Numbered from the stretch's first letter, positions 26,836 through 37,400 are shown. The stretch: 40,121 bases of DNA from an uncultured Bacteroidales bacterium (GCA_946616285.1 CAMOIT010000006.1:1-40121), one strand, 5' to 3'. Numbers and translations: made by a program. The notes: generated by a model from the letters alone, not told the origin.

Positions 26836-29800
26836 ATGCTTATGAAAAAAATCAGTTTGTTCCTGATGTGCGTCCTTGCCACCATCTCGGTGGGACTGAA
26901 CGCGCAGAACATCACCGTGAAGGGAACTGTGTCTGATGCATCCACCGGCGAAGGCATCGCCTATGCAGGTGTGATTGTGAAAGGTGGAAACACCCTCACC
27001 GGCACAACCTCCGATGAAACCGGTGCCTACGAGATCACCGTCTCCAAGAATGCAGTTCTGGTGTTCTCCTCCATCGGCTACAAAGACCTGGAAGTTCCCG
27101 TTCAGGGCAGGGCAGTCGTAGACGTCGCCCTCACCGCCGACAACGAAATGCTTGACGAAACCATCGTTGTGGCTTATGGTACCGCAAGGAAGTCCTCATT
27201 CACCGGTTCCGCATCAATGGTAGACGCCGAAAAGCTGGAAAACCGTTCCGTCTCCAACGTCTCCAACGCACTCCAGGGTGCTGTTGCCGGTGTTCAGACC
27301 GTTTCCAGCAGCGGTACTCCCGGTTCCGGATCCAGCATCATCATCCGCGGTATCGGCTCCATCTCCTCCAGCCAGAGCCCTCTGATCGTGGTTGACGGCG
27401 TTCCTTACGAAGGTTCCCTCAACTCCATCGCCACCCAGGACATCGAGTCCATGACCGTCCTCAAGGACGCTGCCGCAAACTCCATGTACGGTGCACGTGG
27501 TTCCAACGGTGTCATCATCATCACCACCAAGGGCGCCAAGACCGGACGCGCTGTGGTCAACTTCGAAGGCAAAGTCGGTTTCAACACCCGCGCCGTTCCC
27601 AACTACGACGTAATCACCGACACCGGCGAATACTACGAGATGATGTGGGAAGCCTATCGTAACAGCCTCCTTTCGGAATACTCCTATCCCGAAGCCAACC
27701 AGATCGCTTCCGAAACCCTCATCTCTGACGTTCTCGTATACAATAAATACAGGTACGTAGAAGATAACAACATCATCGATCCCCTTACCGGAAAGATTAC
27801 CACCCACGCCCGCAACGCTTCCTACAAATGGAACGACAACTGGATCACCGATCCTTACCGCAACGGCCTCCGTCAGGAATACAACATCAACGTATCCGGC
27901 GGTAACGGCGGCACCCAGGCCTACGCTTCCCTCGGTTACCTTAACGACAAGGGTTATGTAGTAGGTTCCGGCTTCGACCGTTTCTCCGGCCGCGTTAAAG
28001 TGGACCAGAAGATTGGCAAGAGCATCAAGATCGGAGGTAACCTCTCCTACGCTCACACCAGGATGGACCAGTTCAACGACAACGTGAGCACCAACTATTC
28101 CAACATCTTCATGTTCTCCCAGAGCATCGGTCCCATCTATCCTATCTATCTGTACGACGAAAACGGCAACAGGGTAAAGGACGCCAAGGGTAACGACAAA
28201 TACGACTTCGGCGACACCGACGGTCACGCTCGTCCTTATGGTTCTACCGCAAACCCTTACGCACAGGCCAAGGAAAGTATCTATAAAAACGAAGTTGACG
28301 TAGTTACTTCACGCGCATTCTTCGAGTGGAAGTTCCTGAAGGACTTCACCTTCACCGCAAACGTGGCATACGATGTGTTCAACAGTAACAACACTGCGTT
28401 CATGACTCCTATCGGCGGTGATGCTTACAATGTAGGCGGACGCGGCGAAAAGGAAACCAACTTCTATCACGCCCTCAACGCCAACCAGCTCCTCAACTGG
28501 AGCCACAAGTTCGGCCGTCACGAAGTAAGCGCCCTCCTCGGTCACGAAACCAAGTCCGACAAGTCCTCAACCCTGTACGGACACATGACCAAGTACTCCC
28601 TATACACCAATCCCGAATTTGCCAATGCAGCAGAGTATCAGAATCTCACCAGCTACACTTCGGCATACGCACTGGAAGGTTACTTCTTCAAAGGCGAATA
28701 CAACTTCGCAGACCGTTACTACCTCACCGCTTCCATCCGTCGCGACGGTTCCTCCAGGTTCTCCGCACAGAACCGCTGGGGTACCTTCTGGGCAGTGGGT
28801 GCATCCTGGCGTATAAAGGAAGAGGCCTTCATGAAGGACATCGACTGGATCGACAACCTCAAACTCAAGGCCAGCTACGGTACCCAGGGTAACGATAGCG
28901 TAGGTTATGCTCACAACTATACAGACCTCTACGAAGTAAACCGCATTGACGGCGAAGCCGCATTCGTCAAGGTTCTCCGCGGCAACCCCGACCTCACATG
29001 GGAGAAGTCCAACAACCTTAACATCGGTCTGGAATCTTCCTTCCTGAACCGCATCACCTTCAACTTCGACTTCTTCATCAAGGAAACCAAGGACCTCCTC
29101 TATGCATCTCCCCTTGCCCCTTCAGAGGGTAACCCTGCATACATCTACAGGAACGAGATGGACATGAAGAACACCGGTTTCGAAATTGAACTCGCAGCCG
29201 ACATAATCAAGACCAACAACATCCGCTGGAACGTGAGCGTCAACGGCACCCACTACAAGAACCAGCTCACCAAGCTCCCTGTTTCCAAGCCCGCTTCGGA
29301 ATTCCCCAACGGCTATCAGGCAGGTAACTACTGGCGTCAGCTCGGCGGCAGCCTCTATGACTGGTACACCTACGACTATGCAGGCGTAGATCCCACCAAC
29401 GGTAAGCCCCTGTTCAACGTATGGGAGTTCGAAAAGGATAAAAACGGTAACGAAACTTCCAACTACGTCCAGAAGATGGTCAAGGACGCCGAAGGCAACA
29501 TGGTTCCCCTCCAGTACAACGAGTACTCCAAGGCAGGCCAGTACCGCACCGGCAAGTCGGCCATTCCTGACTTCGTAGGCGGTCTTTCCACCACCTTCGA
29601 GGCCTATGGCTTCGACCTCTCCCTGCAGGCATCCTACCAGCTTGGCGGTTGGGTAATGGACAGCTACTATCAGGCTCTCATGAGTGCCGGTGACAAGGGC
29701 CACAACTTCCACAAGGACATGTTCGCCCGCTGGACTCCCGCCCACACCGACACCAACATTCCGGCTCTCAACTACGAAAACCAGAATGCATCCCCTCAGG

Positions 29801-30045
29801 GTACATTCTTCCTCACCAGCGCTTCTTACTTCAGCCTTAACAACGTAACTCTTGGCTACACCCTTCCCAAGAACCTCACGAAGCGCATTCACATCGACAA
29901 ACTCCGCATCTTCGTCACCGGTGACAATGTGTGGATGACTACCCACAGAAAGGGTCTGGATCCCCGTCAGAGCTTCTCCGGCGAAACAGGCTACGTATAC
30001 TCTGCACTGGCAACATATGCAGGCGGTATCCAACTCACTTTCTAA
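26836..30045 (+). CDS. SusC/RagA family TonB-linked outer membrane protein
   Basis: VKGTVSDASTGEGIAYAGVIVKG, LIVVDGVPYEGSLNSIATQDIESMTVLKDAAANSMYGARGSNGVIIITT, terminal QLTF. Confidence 0.96.
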   Translation: MLMKKISLFLMCVLATISVGLNAQNITVKGTVSDASTGEGIAYAGVIVKGGNTLTGTTSDETGAYEITVSKNAVLVFSSIGYKDLEVPVQGRAVVDVALTADNEMLDETIVVAYGTARKSSFTGSASMVDAEKLENRSVSNVSNALQGAVAGVQTVSSSGTPGSGSSIIIRGIGSISSSQSPLIVVDGVPYEGSLNSIATQDIESMTVLKDAAANSMYGARGSNGVIIITTKGAKTGRAVVNFEGKVGFNTRAVPNYDVITDTGEYYEMMWEAYRNSLLSEYSYPEANQIASETLISDVLVYNKYRYVEDNNIIDPLTGKITTHARNASYKWNDNWITDPYRNGLRQEYNINVSGGNGGTQAYASLGYLNDKGYVVGSGFDRFSGRVKVDQKIGKSIKIGGNLSYAHTRMDQFNDNVSTNYSNIFMFSQSIGPIYPIYLYDENGNRVKDAKGNDKYDFGDTDGHARPYGSTANPYAQAKESIYKNEVDVVTSRAFFEWKFLKDFTFTANVAYDVFNSNNTAFMTPIGGDAYNVGGRGEKETNFYHALNANQLLNWSHKFGRHEVSALLGHETKSDKSSTLYGHMTKYSLYTNPEFANAAEYQNLTSYTSAYALEGYFFKGEYNFADRYYLTASIRRDGSSRFSAQNRWGTFWAVGASWRIKEEAFMKDIDWIDNLKLKASYGTQGNDSVGYAHNYTDLYEVNRIDGEAAFVKVLRGNPDLTWEKSNNLNIGLESSFLNRITFNFDFFIKETKDLLYASPLAPSEGNPAYIYRNEMDMKNTGFEIELAADIIKTNNIRWNVSVNGTHYKNQLTKLPVSKPASEFPNGYQAGNYWRQLGGSLYDWYTYDYAGVDPTNGKPLFNVWEFEKDKNGNETSNYVQKMVKDAEGNMVPLQYNEYSKAGQYRTGKSAIPDFVGGLSTTFEAYGFDLSLQASYQLGGWVMDSYYQALMSAGDKGHNFHKDMFARWTPAHTDTNIPALNYENQNASPQGTFFLTSASYFSLNNVTLGYTLPKNLTKRIHIDKLRIFVTGDNVWMTTHRKGLDPRQSFSGETGYVYSALATYAGGIQLTF

Positions 30046-30076
30046 TCCGATACTAATCTGTTAAATTGCAAGTACT

Positions 30077-31594
30077 ATGAAATTCATCAAATATATTGCT
30101 GTTTCTCTGCTCGCAGCCGGAATCCTTTCCTCCTGCGCAAAGGAATTTCTTGATACTGAGTACACAAGGTATCTTGGCTCCGAGGAAGCCGCAGAAGCCG
30201 CAGGTGAAAACCCCGACGTTTTCCTTAACGGTATGTGGTCCTTCATGTCCGGAGCGGGCGATATTTCAACCGCTCACGACTGCTTCAACTTCATGGCTAT
30301 CTTGATGATGTCCAACGTTGAGGCCCAGGATATGGCTCTTGCCTCCTCCCACTACTTCATCTACGACTATCAGTTCGACTATCGTGCCCAGCAGTACATA
30401 AAGACCCGCCTTATCTGGAGTGTTTTCTACTCCCTGATCGACAAAGCCAACGCCGTTATCACCCTCTATCCCGACGGTGGTAAGACCGCGGGCGAAAAAG
30501 CCCTGTACGGTCAGGCACTTGCAGTTCGCGGTATGTCCTACTACTATCTGGTCCTTCACTATCAGCACGTAGTTGACGCCAGCGGCAAACCCAACCTGAA
30601 CGCCCCCGCAGTTCCTATCATCTACAACGCCATCGACGGTAAGACTGAGGCCGAAATGGAGGCTGCCAAGGGCCGCAACACTGTTGCCGACATTTACGCA
30701 GTTATCGAGAAAGACCTCGAAGGTGCCGTCAAGGCCCTCGGCGAAGCCCGCGAAGATGGATTTGTCCGTGGCAACAAGAACTACATCGACGTAGACGTTG
30801 CAAACGGTCTCCTTGCCCGATACTACCTCCTGAGCCAGCAGTGGCAGAAAGCCGCCGATGCAGCTCACGCAGCTCACCAGAACTACACCATCATGTCTTC
30901 TGACGAGATCATGGACGGCTTCATGAATGTTGCCAATCACGAATGGATGTGGGGCTTCAACCACACCACCGAGACCAGCACCATCTATGCTTCCTTCTTC
31001 TCGCACATCTCCAGCTACGGTCCCGGTTACGGCGGAGCTGTCGGTTGCGTAAAGATGATCGACGCACAACTGTACTCCTATATCCCCGACACCGACGCCC
31101 GTCGCGCCTGGTGGAGCGGCCCTCAGGGAGACGCCTCCCAGCCCACCGCTGCCGCAAAGAAAGCCTATGCCAACCACAAGTTCGGTTACGAATCCGACTG
31201 GGCCATGGACTATATTTACATGCGTGCATCCGAAATGGTTCTCATCGAGGCCGAAGCTTACGCTCACCTTGGTGACGGTGCAAAGGCCGCTACCGTGCTC
31301 AAGGAACTCATGAGCCAGCGCCAGCCCGACTGGAACGAATCCTCCGTACTGGTAGAAGATGTCTATCTGCAGCGCCGTATCGAACTCTGGGGAGAAGGCT
31401 TCTCCTACTTCGACCTCAAGCGCCTGAACCTTGGCATCGACCGCGGATATCAGGGCACCAACCACCTTGCAGGCTGCCGTTTCGCCGTGAAACCCCAGAG
31501 CGCCTGGTGGCTGTATCAGATTCCTCTGTCCGAGCTTAACGAGAATTCCCATATCTCCAGCGACGACCAGAATCCTCTTGACGACGAGGAGTAA
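30077..31594 (+). CDS. SusD/RagB family nutrient-binding lipoprotein
   Basis: Lipobox ILSSC, GQALAVRGMSYYYLVLHYQHV, C-terminal RRIELWGEGFSYFDLKRLN, IPLSELNEN. Confidence 0.93.
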   Translation: MKFIKYIAVSLLAAGILSSCAKEFLDTEYTRYLGSEEAAEAAGENPDVFLNGMWSFMSGAGDISTAHDCFNFMAILMMSNVEAQDMALASSHYFIYDYQFDYRAQQYIKTRLIWSVFYSLIDKANAVITLYPDGGKTAGEKALYGQALAVRGMSYYYLVLHYQHVVDASGKPNLNAPAVPIIYNAIDGKTEAEMEAAKGRNTVADIYAVIEKDLEGAVKALGEAREDGFVRGNKNYIDVDVANGLLARYYLLSQQWQKAADAAHAAHQNYTIMSSDEIMDGFMNVANHEWMWGFNHTTETSTIYASFFSHISSYGPGYGGAVGCVKMIDAQLYSYIPDTDARRAWWSGPQGDASQPTAAAKKAYANHKFGYESDWAMDYIYMRASEMVLIEAEAYAHLGDGAKAATVLKELMSQRQPDWNESSVLVEDVYLQRRIELWGEGFSYFDLKRLNLGIDRGYQGTNHLAGCRFAVKPQSAWWLYQIPLSELNENSHISSDDQNPLDDEE

Positions 31595-31629
31595 TGGAAT
31601 TAAGTTCAAACAACTAAAAGTAAATTGTC

Positions 31630-32445
31630 ATGAAAAGAATACTTAACGCAATTCTTGGACTTACCATTGCTTTCGCATCGCTCACATCGTGCTTCAAAGT
31701 AATGGGCGACAAAGCGTCGTACGATGCCCAGTTTGCCGTGGACGCCCCAAAGGTAACCCTTGACATCACCGATATCAAGTTCAATAAGGCAACCGCAACT
31801 TTCGGTGTATACGACAGCGTGGACCTTGCACATCAGACCGGTATTATGTTCTCCGAAACCGAAGATTTCGCTGAATACGAGACTATCATTTCAGATGCAG
31901 CAGGAAAACCTGTATTGATTTCAGGACTTCTGCCCTTAAGCACTTACTTCGTACGCGCTTTCGTATACGGTAAGGGTGGTCAGGTGGCATATTCCGATAT
32001 TAAGAAATTCACCACCGCCGATTCTCCCGAATTCCCTCTTGCCGGTAACTACACTGCAACGGACTACAAACTGAACACCTCTACCTATACATTTGCACAG
32101 GACGGTGATTCCTACGATGTGGTTATTACCGTTAGCGGCAATGACGTAGAAATCTTCAACCTCTGGGGCGGCGAAGAGACCATCACCGGTACCTATGATA
32201 CCGCTACACACATCATAGCTGTTCCTACCTTCCAGCTGATACTGCTTCACCCCGACTACGGCCAGGTTGTCGCAGCAGCCTTAAAGGCCGACCTGAGCGA
32301 CTATGACGATTATGTTTATTTCGAATTTGCACCTAAGGGCGGTACTATTGAGACCTCATTGTACCAGGCACTCGTTCCCGCTCTGGGCGCCGGATTCGGA
32401 ATCTACGCAACGGAGATGATTCACGAAGAACTCCCCGAAGAGTAA
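31630..32445 (+). CDS. Surface lipoprotein of the SusCD locus (FnIII-like N-terminal domain, unknown C-terminal domain)
   Basis: Lipobox SLTSC; LISGLLPLSTYFVRAFVYGKGG resembles FnIII; third gene after susCD. Confidence 0.7.
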   Translation: MKRILNAILGLTIAFASLTSCFKVMGDKASYDAQFAVDAPKVTLDITDIKFNKATATFGVYDSVDLAHQTGIMFSETEDFAEYETIISDAAGKPVLISGLLPLSTYFVRAFVYGKGGQVAYSDIKKFTTADSPEFPLAGNYTATDYKLNTSTYTFAQDGDSYDVVITVSGNDVEIFNLWGGEETITGTYDTATHIIAVPTFQLILLHPDYGQVVAAALKADLSDYDDYVYFEFAPKGGTIETSLYQALVPALGAGFGIYATEMIHEELPEE

Positions 32446-32458
32446 TAATTTAATGAAT

Positions 32459-32490
32459 AAGGTGATCAAATTTTGGTCACCTTATTTTTT
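32459..32490 (+). terminator. Rho-independent terminator at the end of the susCD-lipoprotein operon
   Basis: AAGGTGATC-AAATTTT-GGTCACCTT stem followed by a T-rich run. Confidence 0.85.
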
Positions 32491-32500
32491 CCTTAAGCTT

Positions 32501-35392
32501 ATGAAAAAAATAATTCTGGCTCTTTCACTGCTGCTGGCGTTTTCCTTTGCTCAGGCTCAGGGATTAAAGACATTCAAACTAAAGAACGGACTCACCGTAT
32601 TCATTTGGGAAGACCACGAAAAGCCCGATGTATACGGAAACGTAGTAGTAAGGGCGGGTTCCATGAACGAACCTGCAAATTACACCGGTCTGGCCCATTA
32701 TCTGGAACATGTCCTTTTCAAGGGCACGCAGAAGATAGGCGCACTTGACTGGGAGGCCGAAAAGCCCGTCTACGAACAGATCATCGCCAAATACGACGAG
32801 CGTGCAGCCGAAACCGATCCCGAGAAACGCGCAGCCATCGACAAAGAAATCAACCGCCTTACAGTTGAGCAGGGCAAGATTTCGCTGTCTCAGGAGTATT
32901 CCTCTCTTATAGAGGGTATGGGCGGTACAGGCCTTAACGCAGCCACCACCTTCGACTATACCTACTATCACAACTCTTTCCCGGCATATCAGATAAACAG
33001 CTGGCTGGAGGTGGCGTCTGAACGCTTCCTTGACCCTGTTTTCCGCCTCTTCCAGAGCGAACTGGAGACTGTTTACGAGGAGTACAACATGGGCAAGGAC
33101 AACCCCAGTTCGCTGGGCTCGGAATTCCTCTTCGCAAAGGCTTTCGAGGGACATCCTTACGCCAGGGGAGTGATAGGTCTTCCCGAGCATCTCAAGAACC
33201 CTCAGCTGAGCGTTCTTATGGACTTCTACCAGACCTGGTACGTTCCGGACAACATGGCCCTTATACTTGTTGGCAACGTAGATACACGTAAGGTCATGAA
33301 CAAGATAAACATGACCTTCGGCCGCCTTCCGCGCCGTCCTGTTCCCGAAAGGACAGTCTGGCCGGAACTCAACATAAGCGGACGCACCGCCTACACCACC
33401 AAGTTCTCACAGTATCCCGAGATTTATCTCGTATTCCCCGGCATCCCCGAAGGACATGCCGATGAAAACGCGCTTGACGTGTGCCTCAGGCTTCTTTCGA
33501 ACAACTCCGACACCGGCATACTGGACAAACTGGTCATAGACGACGAACTAATGATGGGAATAGCCCAGAGCCTTTCCCTCCGCGAACAGGGCAGGATTAT
33601 CCTTGCCGGCGTTCCTTCGTACGACAACGCCCAGCGCCGCTTTACCTCGTCGAAAGCCGTGGAAAAGAAGCTTCTCGCCGCAATAAAGGAACTTACCGAC
33701 GGTAAAATAGACCCTGATATGGTGGAAGCCATCAAGGCCAACCTGTGCCGCGATTTCACCCTTTCAATGGAAAGCAATGAATCCAAGTCCCAGGCCATAA
33801 TGAGCGTTTTTGTCAACGAAACCCCCATGTCCGATTTGCTGGAGTATACCGACAAGATAATGGCGGTTACAGTGGATCAGGTGAAGGCAGTTGCTAAAAA
33901 ATACTTCGGCAAGGACTATATCGCCATTTTCAACGAGCAGGGAAAGCCCGAAAAAGCCTCTAAAATCCGCAAGCCGGACCTTGACCCTATCGAGCCCCCG
34001 GTGGGAGCATCTTCCGAATATGCAAAGCAGTTAAGGGCCCTTCCCGTGCAGGAAATGAATCCCAACTTCGTAGACTGGAACAGTGTTCAGCAGAAAAAGC
34101 TTAACACTTATTCCAACGTCTATTACACGGAGAACAAGGAAAACGACGTATTTACGCTCACTGTGCGTTATGGCGTGGGTACTCACGTATTCCCCAAGCT
34201 TGAATACGCCGCAGACCTTATGTCCGACGCAGGCATAATGGGTGGCTCCAACGCCAGGCAGGTGAAGGAGGAACTCTCAAAACTGCATGCAACGATGAAT
34301 ATCAGCGCAGACGAGAGCTACCTTTACATAACTCTGAGAGGCTTCGAAAACACCCTCCAGGATGCCTGCATGATACTTACGCGCCAGATGCTTATGCCGG
34401 ACCTGGACCAGAATCAGCTTAATTCTACCATAAGCGGCGAATTCTCCCAGCGAATGGTGCGTAAGAACAACGTCAATTACATGGCCCAGGCCTTGAGCAG
34501 CTACATCAACTACGGCGAGCATTCTCCCTACATAGAGGAACTTTCGGACGAAGATGTGTACGGCCTTGACATCGCCACACTTACCGGTGATATCAACCGC
34601 GCCACCCACTATGCATCTGACGTTTTCTATTCCGGAACGCTGCCTTTTGACACGGTTTACGCCATTCTGTCGTCTTCGCTTCCCCTCACCGAGAACGAGA
34701 TGCCGTCCATGTCGCCTTACCGCAGGCCGATGGCCGAATACAAGGAGAACACCGTTTACTTCCTGCCCAATTCCGACGCACAGCAGAGCCAGGTATTCTT
34801 CTATATACCTATGGGAGAATTCGACCCTGCTCTGGAAGTGAAGAGGATGGCTTTCTCGCAGTACATCAGCGGCGGCTTCAGCGGACTTATCATGAATGAA
34901 ATCCGTGAGAAAAACTCAATGGCCTACACCGCCTACGGACAGCCTGTAACCGATGGTTTCCCGGGCTCTGAGGTGTATTTCACCGGCTACATGGGAACGC
35001 AGAACGACAAAGCCTTGGGCGCCATTGAACTCTATCACAAGCTGCTTACTGACATGCCTGAGCACCCTGAACGCATAGACAACATCAAGAGCTACCTGCG
35101 CCAGGTTCTCATTACCCGTAAGCCATCTTACCGTTCCCTCGGACAGAATATCGCCCGCTGGAAGCAGCAGGGATACACCCAGGATCCGGCTATAGAGCAG
35201 GTGAAACAGGTCGAAGCCCTTAACTTCCAGGATATCCTGGACTACTACAACCAGTACGTAAAGGGCAAGCCCATCATTATCGGTGTTCTGGGTAACCCCA
35301 AGGACATTCCCGCAAAGCAGCTTTCTGCTTACGGCAAAGTGGTCCGACTCTCCGACAACGATCTCTTTAACCAGGAAGGAAAACTCTTCTAG
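32501..35392 (+). CDS. M16 family (pitrilysin) zinc metallopeptidase, two-domain, secreted
   Basis: Signal peptide from internal Met (MKKIILALSLLLAFSFAQAQ); HYLEHVLFKGT (HxxEH) with downstream Glu; second M16 half. Confidence 0.93.
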   Translation: MKKIILALSLLLAFSFAQAQGLKTFKLKNGLTVFIWEDHEKPDVYGNVVVRAGSMNEPANYTGLAHYLEHVLFKGTQKIGALDWEAEKPVYEQIIAKYDERAAETDPEKRAAIDKEINRLTVEQGKISLSQEYSSLIEGMGGTGLNAATTFDYTYYHNSFPAYQINSWLEVASERFLDPVFRLFQSELETVYEEYNMGKDNPSSLGSEFLFAKAFEGHPYARGVIGLPEHLKNPQLSVLMDFYQTWYVPDNMALILVGNVDTRKVMNKINMTFGRLPRRPVPERTVWPELNISGRTAYTTKFSQYPEIYLVFPGIPEGHADENALDVCLRLLSNNSDTGILDKLVIDDELMMGIAQSLSLREQGRIILAGVPSYDNAQRRFTSSKAVEKKLLAAIKELTDGKIDPDMVEAIKANLCRDFTLSMESNESKSQAIMSVFVNETPMSDLLEYTDKIMAVTVDQVKAVAKKYFGKDYIAIFNEQGKPEKASKIRKPDLDPIEPPVGASSEYAKQLRALPVQEMNPNFVDWNSVQQKKLNTYSNVYYTENKENDVFTLTVRYGVGTHVFPKLEYAADLMSDAGIMGGSNARQVKEELSKLHATMNISADESYLYITLRGFENTLQDACMILTRQMLMPDLDQNQLNSTISGEFSQRMVRKNNVNYMAQALSSYINYGEHSPYIEELSDEDVYGLDIATLTGDINRATHYASDVFYSGTLPFDTVYAILSSSLPLTENEMPSMSPYRRPMAEYKENTVYFLPNSDAQQSQVFFYIPMGEFDPALEVKRMAFSQYISGGFSGLIMNEIREKNSMAYTAYGQPVTDGFPGSEVYFTGYMGTQNDKALGAIELYHKLLTDMPEHPERIDNIKSYLRQVLITRKPSYRSLGQNIARWKQQGYTQDPAIEQVKQVEALNFQDILDYYNQYVKGKPIIIGVLGNPKDIPAKQLSAYGKVVRLSDNDLFNQEGKLF

Positions 35393-36978
35393 TTATCCAC
35401 CTCGAAATAAGTTACGCATCTCAAGGGCTTTCCATCATCGGAAAGCCCTTCTGCTATAGCACAGAAGCGTCCGGAATAAGAAGGGGCGGTAAGGTTAAGC
35501 CGAAGTGGTTCACCCGCCTTCAATTCAAGTAATGGGTGCCAGTAAAGGAGTTCCCGCGTATCGCGGCCGGAAGGTACTGTTCCAGGGTATGCCACGGGGT
35601 AACTTACTCCCTTGAAATTAAGTACGCAGACGCTTTCCGGAAAGTTAAGCGCAGTTACGTAATTCTTCTTCGTAACGAAATTGACTATTCCGTTAAATAC
35701 AGTAGTGCCGAGAACCAGAGGTTGGGTACATACCAGCACGTCTTCGATTAACATGGCGTCAAAATCCATAATCAGTGACAAATCCGGAATAACAACCCCG
35801 TCCATCATAGTCAGCACATAATCCTTATAAACCGACTTTGAGGATGTTCCGTCATGGACGGCCACTTCAAGCCTTTCTCCGCGTATCCTGACTTCCGGAA
35901 GTATCTCAACAGCGACTTCCTTGATGGTAGGGAAGCGCGTATAGTCGTCAAGGTGATAATTTTTCCATGAAACCCCGGACAGGAGAAGGTCGCTCCGGCG
36001 GGGGAGGAACTGAACAAGGGTATCGGCTGCATAATATGTGGAAAGTGCGTCCTTGCGTCTTATAAGGGCCGAATATTGTTCTCTGTCCAGCTTCAGGGCC
36101 GGAATATCCCCGGCTGAAGGATGCATGAAAGGACTCTCAAGCCTTATCCTGACATTCTCGCCGCTTTCCATTACGGCGCAAACCATCTCCCTGTCGCCGA
36201 ATATATTGCCGGTAGGGAAGTGGACCGAGCCGTCTTTTTCGACAAAGGCAACGTAAGTGTCGCCGGGGGAGCCTGCCGAAGAAAGGATACAGGCAGTGGA
36301 GGGAGTTGCATTCTGGACGTTTCCGTGAATGATTTCGCCATCGAATTCGACAGTTCCACCGGAACCGGCCAAGGGGAAACAGTTCTTGAAAGCAGCCATA
36401 GGTTCCGCAAGACACTGTTCAAGGCCGTCTGTATGATAGACCGAAACGCTTATATCGGAACTTATTCCGCTAATCATGGCCGTAAAACTTTTCCCCTGCC
36501 GTACTTTTCCAGGACATACTATACTGATTCCTTCAGAAACCTCATCCAACGCCACTGAAGGTGCTTTTTCACCGGTAATGACGCCCCCTGGGACTCTGGC
36601 AATGGACGAAGTGTTATATACGGAAAGCAGTCGGCTACCCTCAAGCGCATTCCCGGCGCCTTCAAGCGCAGTATAGGCCATAAGCCGATAGTTTCCCGTA
36701 GGCAGGTTTCCCGGTAGCAGGAATTCACCTGCACCACGGCCGTTTAACAGCGAAATTTTGGCTTCTGCAGCACAATCTGCAGTAGATACCAGCTCCAGGT
36801 AGGCGACAGAACTTCGGCCCGAAAGAAGGCCTTTTTCGTCCAGGCAGAAAAGGGAACACCAAACCCTGTCGCCGGCAATGTATGCCTGTCTGTCGGTTAC
36901 CACGAAAACTCTCTCCGACTGTGCAAAAGCCGAAAAAACCGACACCATGAACAAAGCAAATGCAAGTAACCTTTTCAT
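35389..36978 (-). CDS. Secreted MG2 (alpha-2-macroglobulin)-like protein with a C-terminal degenerate TonB plug-like segment
   Basis: Signal peptide, RVFVVTDRQAYIAGDRVWCSLFC, NLPTGNYRLMAYT; C-terminal MMDGVVIPDL...IEDVLVCTQPLVLGTTVFNGIVNFVTKK. Confidence 0.65.
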   Translation of the reverse strand: MKRLLAFALFMVSVFSAFAQSERVFVVTDRQAYIAGDRVWCSLFCLDEKGLLSGRSSVAYLELVSTADCAAEAKISLLNGRGAGEFLLPGNLPTGNYRLMAYTALEGAGNALEGSRLLSVYNTSSIARVPGGVITGEKAPSVALDEVSEGISIVCPGKVRQGKSFTAMISGISSDISVSVYHTDGLEQCLAEPMAAFKNCFPLAGSGGTVEFDGEIIHGNVQNATPSTACILSSAGSPGDTYVAFVEKDGSVHFPTGNIFGDREMVCAVMESGENVRIRLESPFMHPSAGDIPALKLDREQYSALIRRKDALSTYYAADTLVQFLPRRSDLLLSGVSWKNYHLDDYTRFPTIKEVAVEILPEVRIRGERLEVAVHDGTSSKSVYKDYVLTMMDGVVIPDLSLIMDFDAMLIEDVLVCTQPLVLGTTVFNGIVNFVTKKNYVTALNFPESVCVLNFKGVSYPVAYPGTVPSGRDTRELLYWHPLLELKAGEPLRLNLTAPSYSGRFCAIAEGLSDDGKPLRCVTYFEVDN

Positions 36979-36984
36979 AAGCCT

Positions 36985-37335
36985 CTAGAAACTGGGTTTT
37001 TCAAGCGTTCCTCCACGAAGCCTGCAGTCCAGGCACTCTTCTCCTCCCCAATACACGGCACCCCAAGTCCTGAAAATCGGGACCATGTGGTAAACTTCAT
37101 AGTACAGCTGAATATCGTCAGAAGATTCAAGCTTGATGTAATTATCGTAGTTTATCGGCTGCGTCTTACGGAATCTGGTATCCAACTTTCCATCTATGGT
37201 GGCATAGGACGAAGAAGTAACATAACCGAGCGTAGCCAAGCCATTTTCGCTTTCGCAGCGTACGTTTCCAGACACATCGCCAGGATTTGGCGTAAACAGA
37301 TTATATCCGCCCTGAGCATGCGTTTCATAATTGCA
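36985..37335 (-). pseudogene. 3'-terminal remnant of a DUF4249 gene
   Basis: Frame reads YETHAQGGYNLFTPNPGDVSGNVRC...LGYVTSSSY...CLDCRLRGGTLEKPSF, a DUF4249 C-terminus; the rest of the 188-aa ORF runs antisense into the TA module and has no family features. Confidence 0.7.
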
Positions 37336-37368
37336 AATATAGACAAAAAGGGGCAAACTCACTTTAAT

Positions 37369-37400
37369 TTTGCTTTTTGTTTTTAAAGTGATTATATTTG
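37369..37400 (+). promoter_or_regulatory. Promoter (TTTG-N20-TATATTTG) of the TA operon, flanked by nested inverted repeats
   Basis: TTTG 37369-37372, TATATTTG 37393-37400; IRs 37331-37341/37393-37403 and 37359-37366/37384-37391. Confidence 0.5.

Noticed and set aside
27214-30033. Long minus-strand ORFs (337 and 303 aa)
   Set aside because: Antisense shadows of the second susC
30266-31609. 447-aa minus-strand ORF
   Set aside because: Antisense shadow of susD, which has clear family motifs
32453-32500. Upstream start of the M16 ORF (MNKVIKFWSPYFFLKL)
   Set aside because: Falls in a rho-independent terminator hairpin; signal peptide begins at the next Met (32501)
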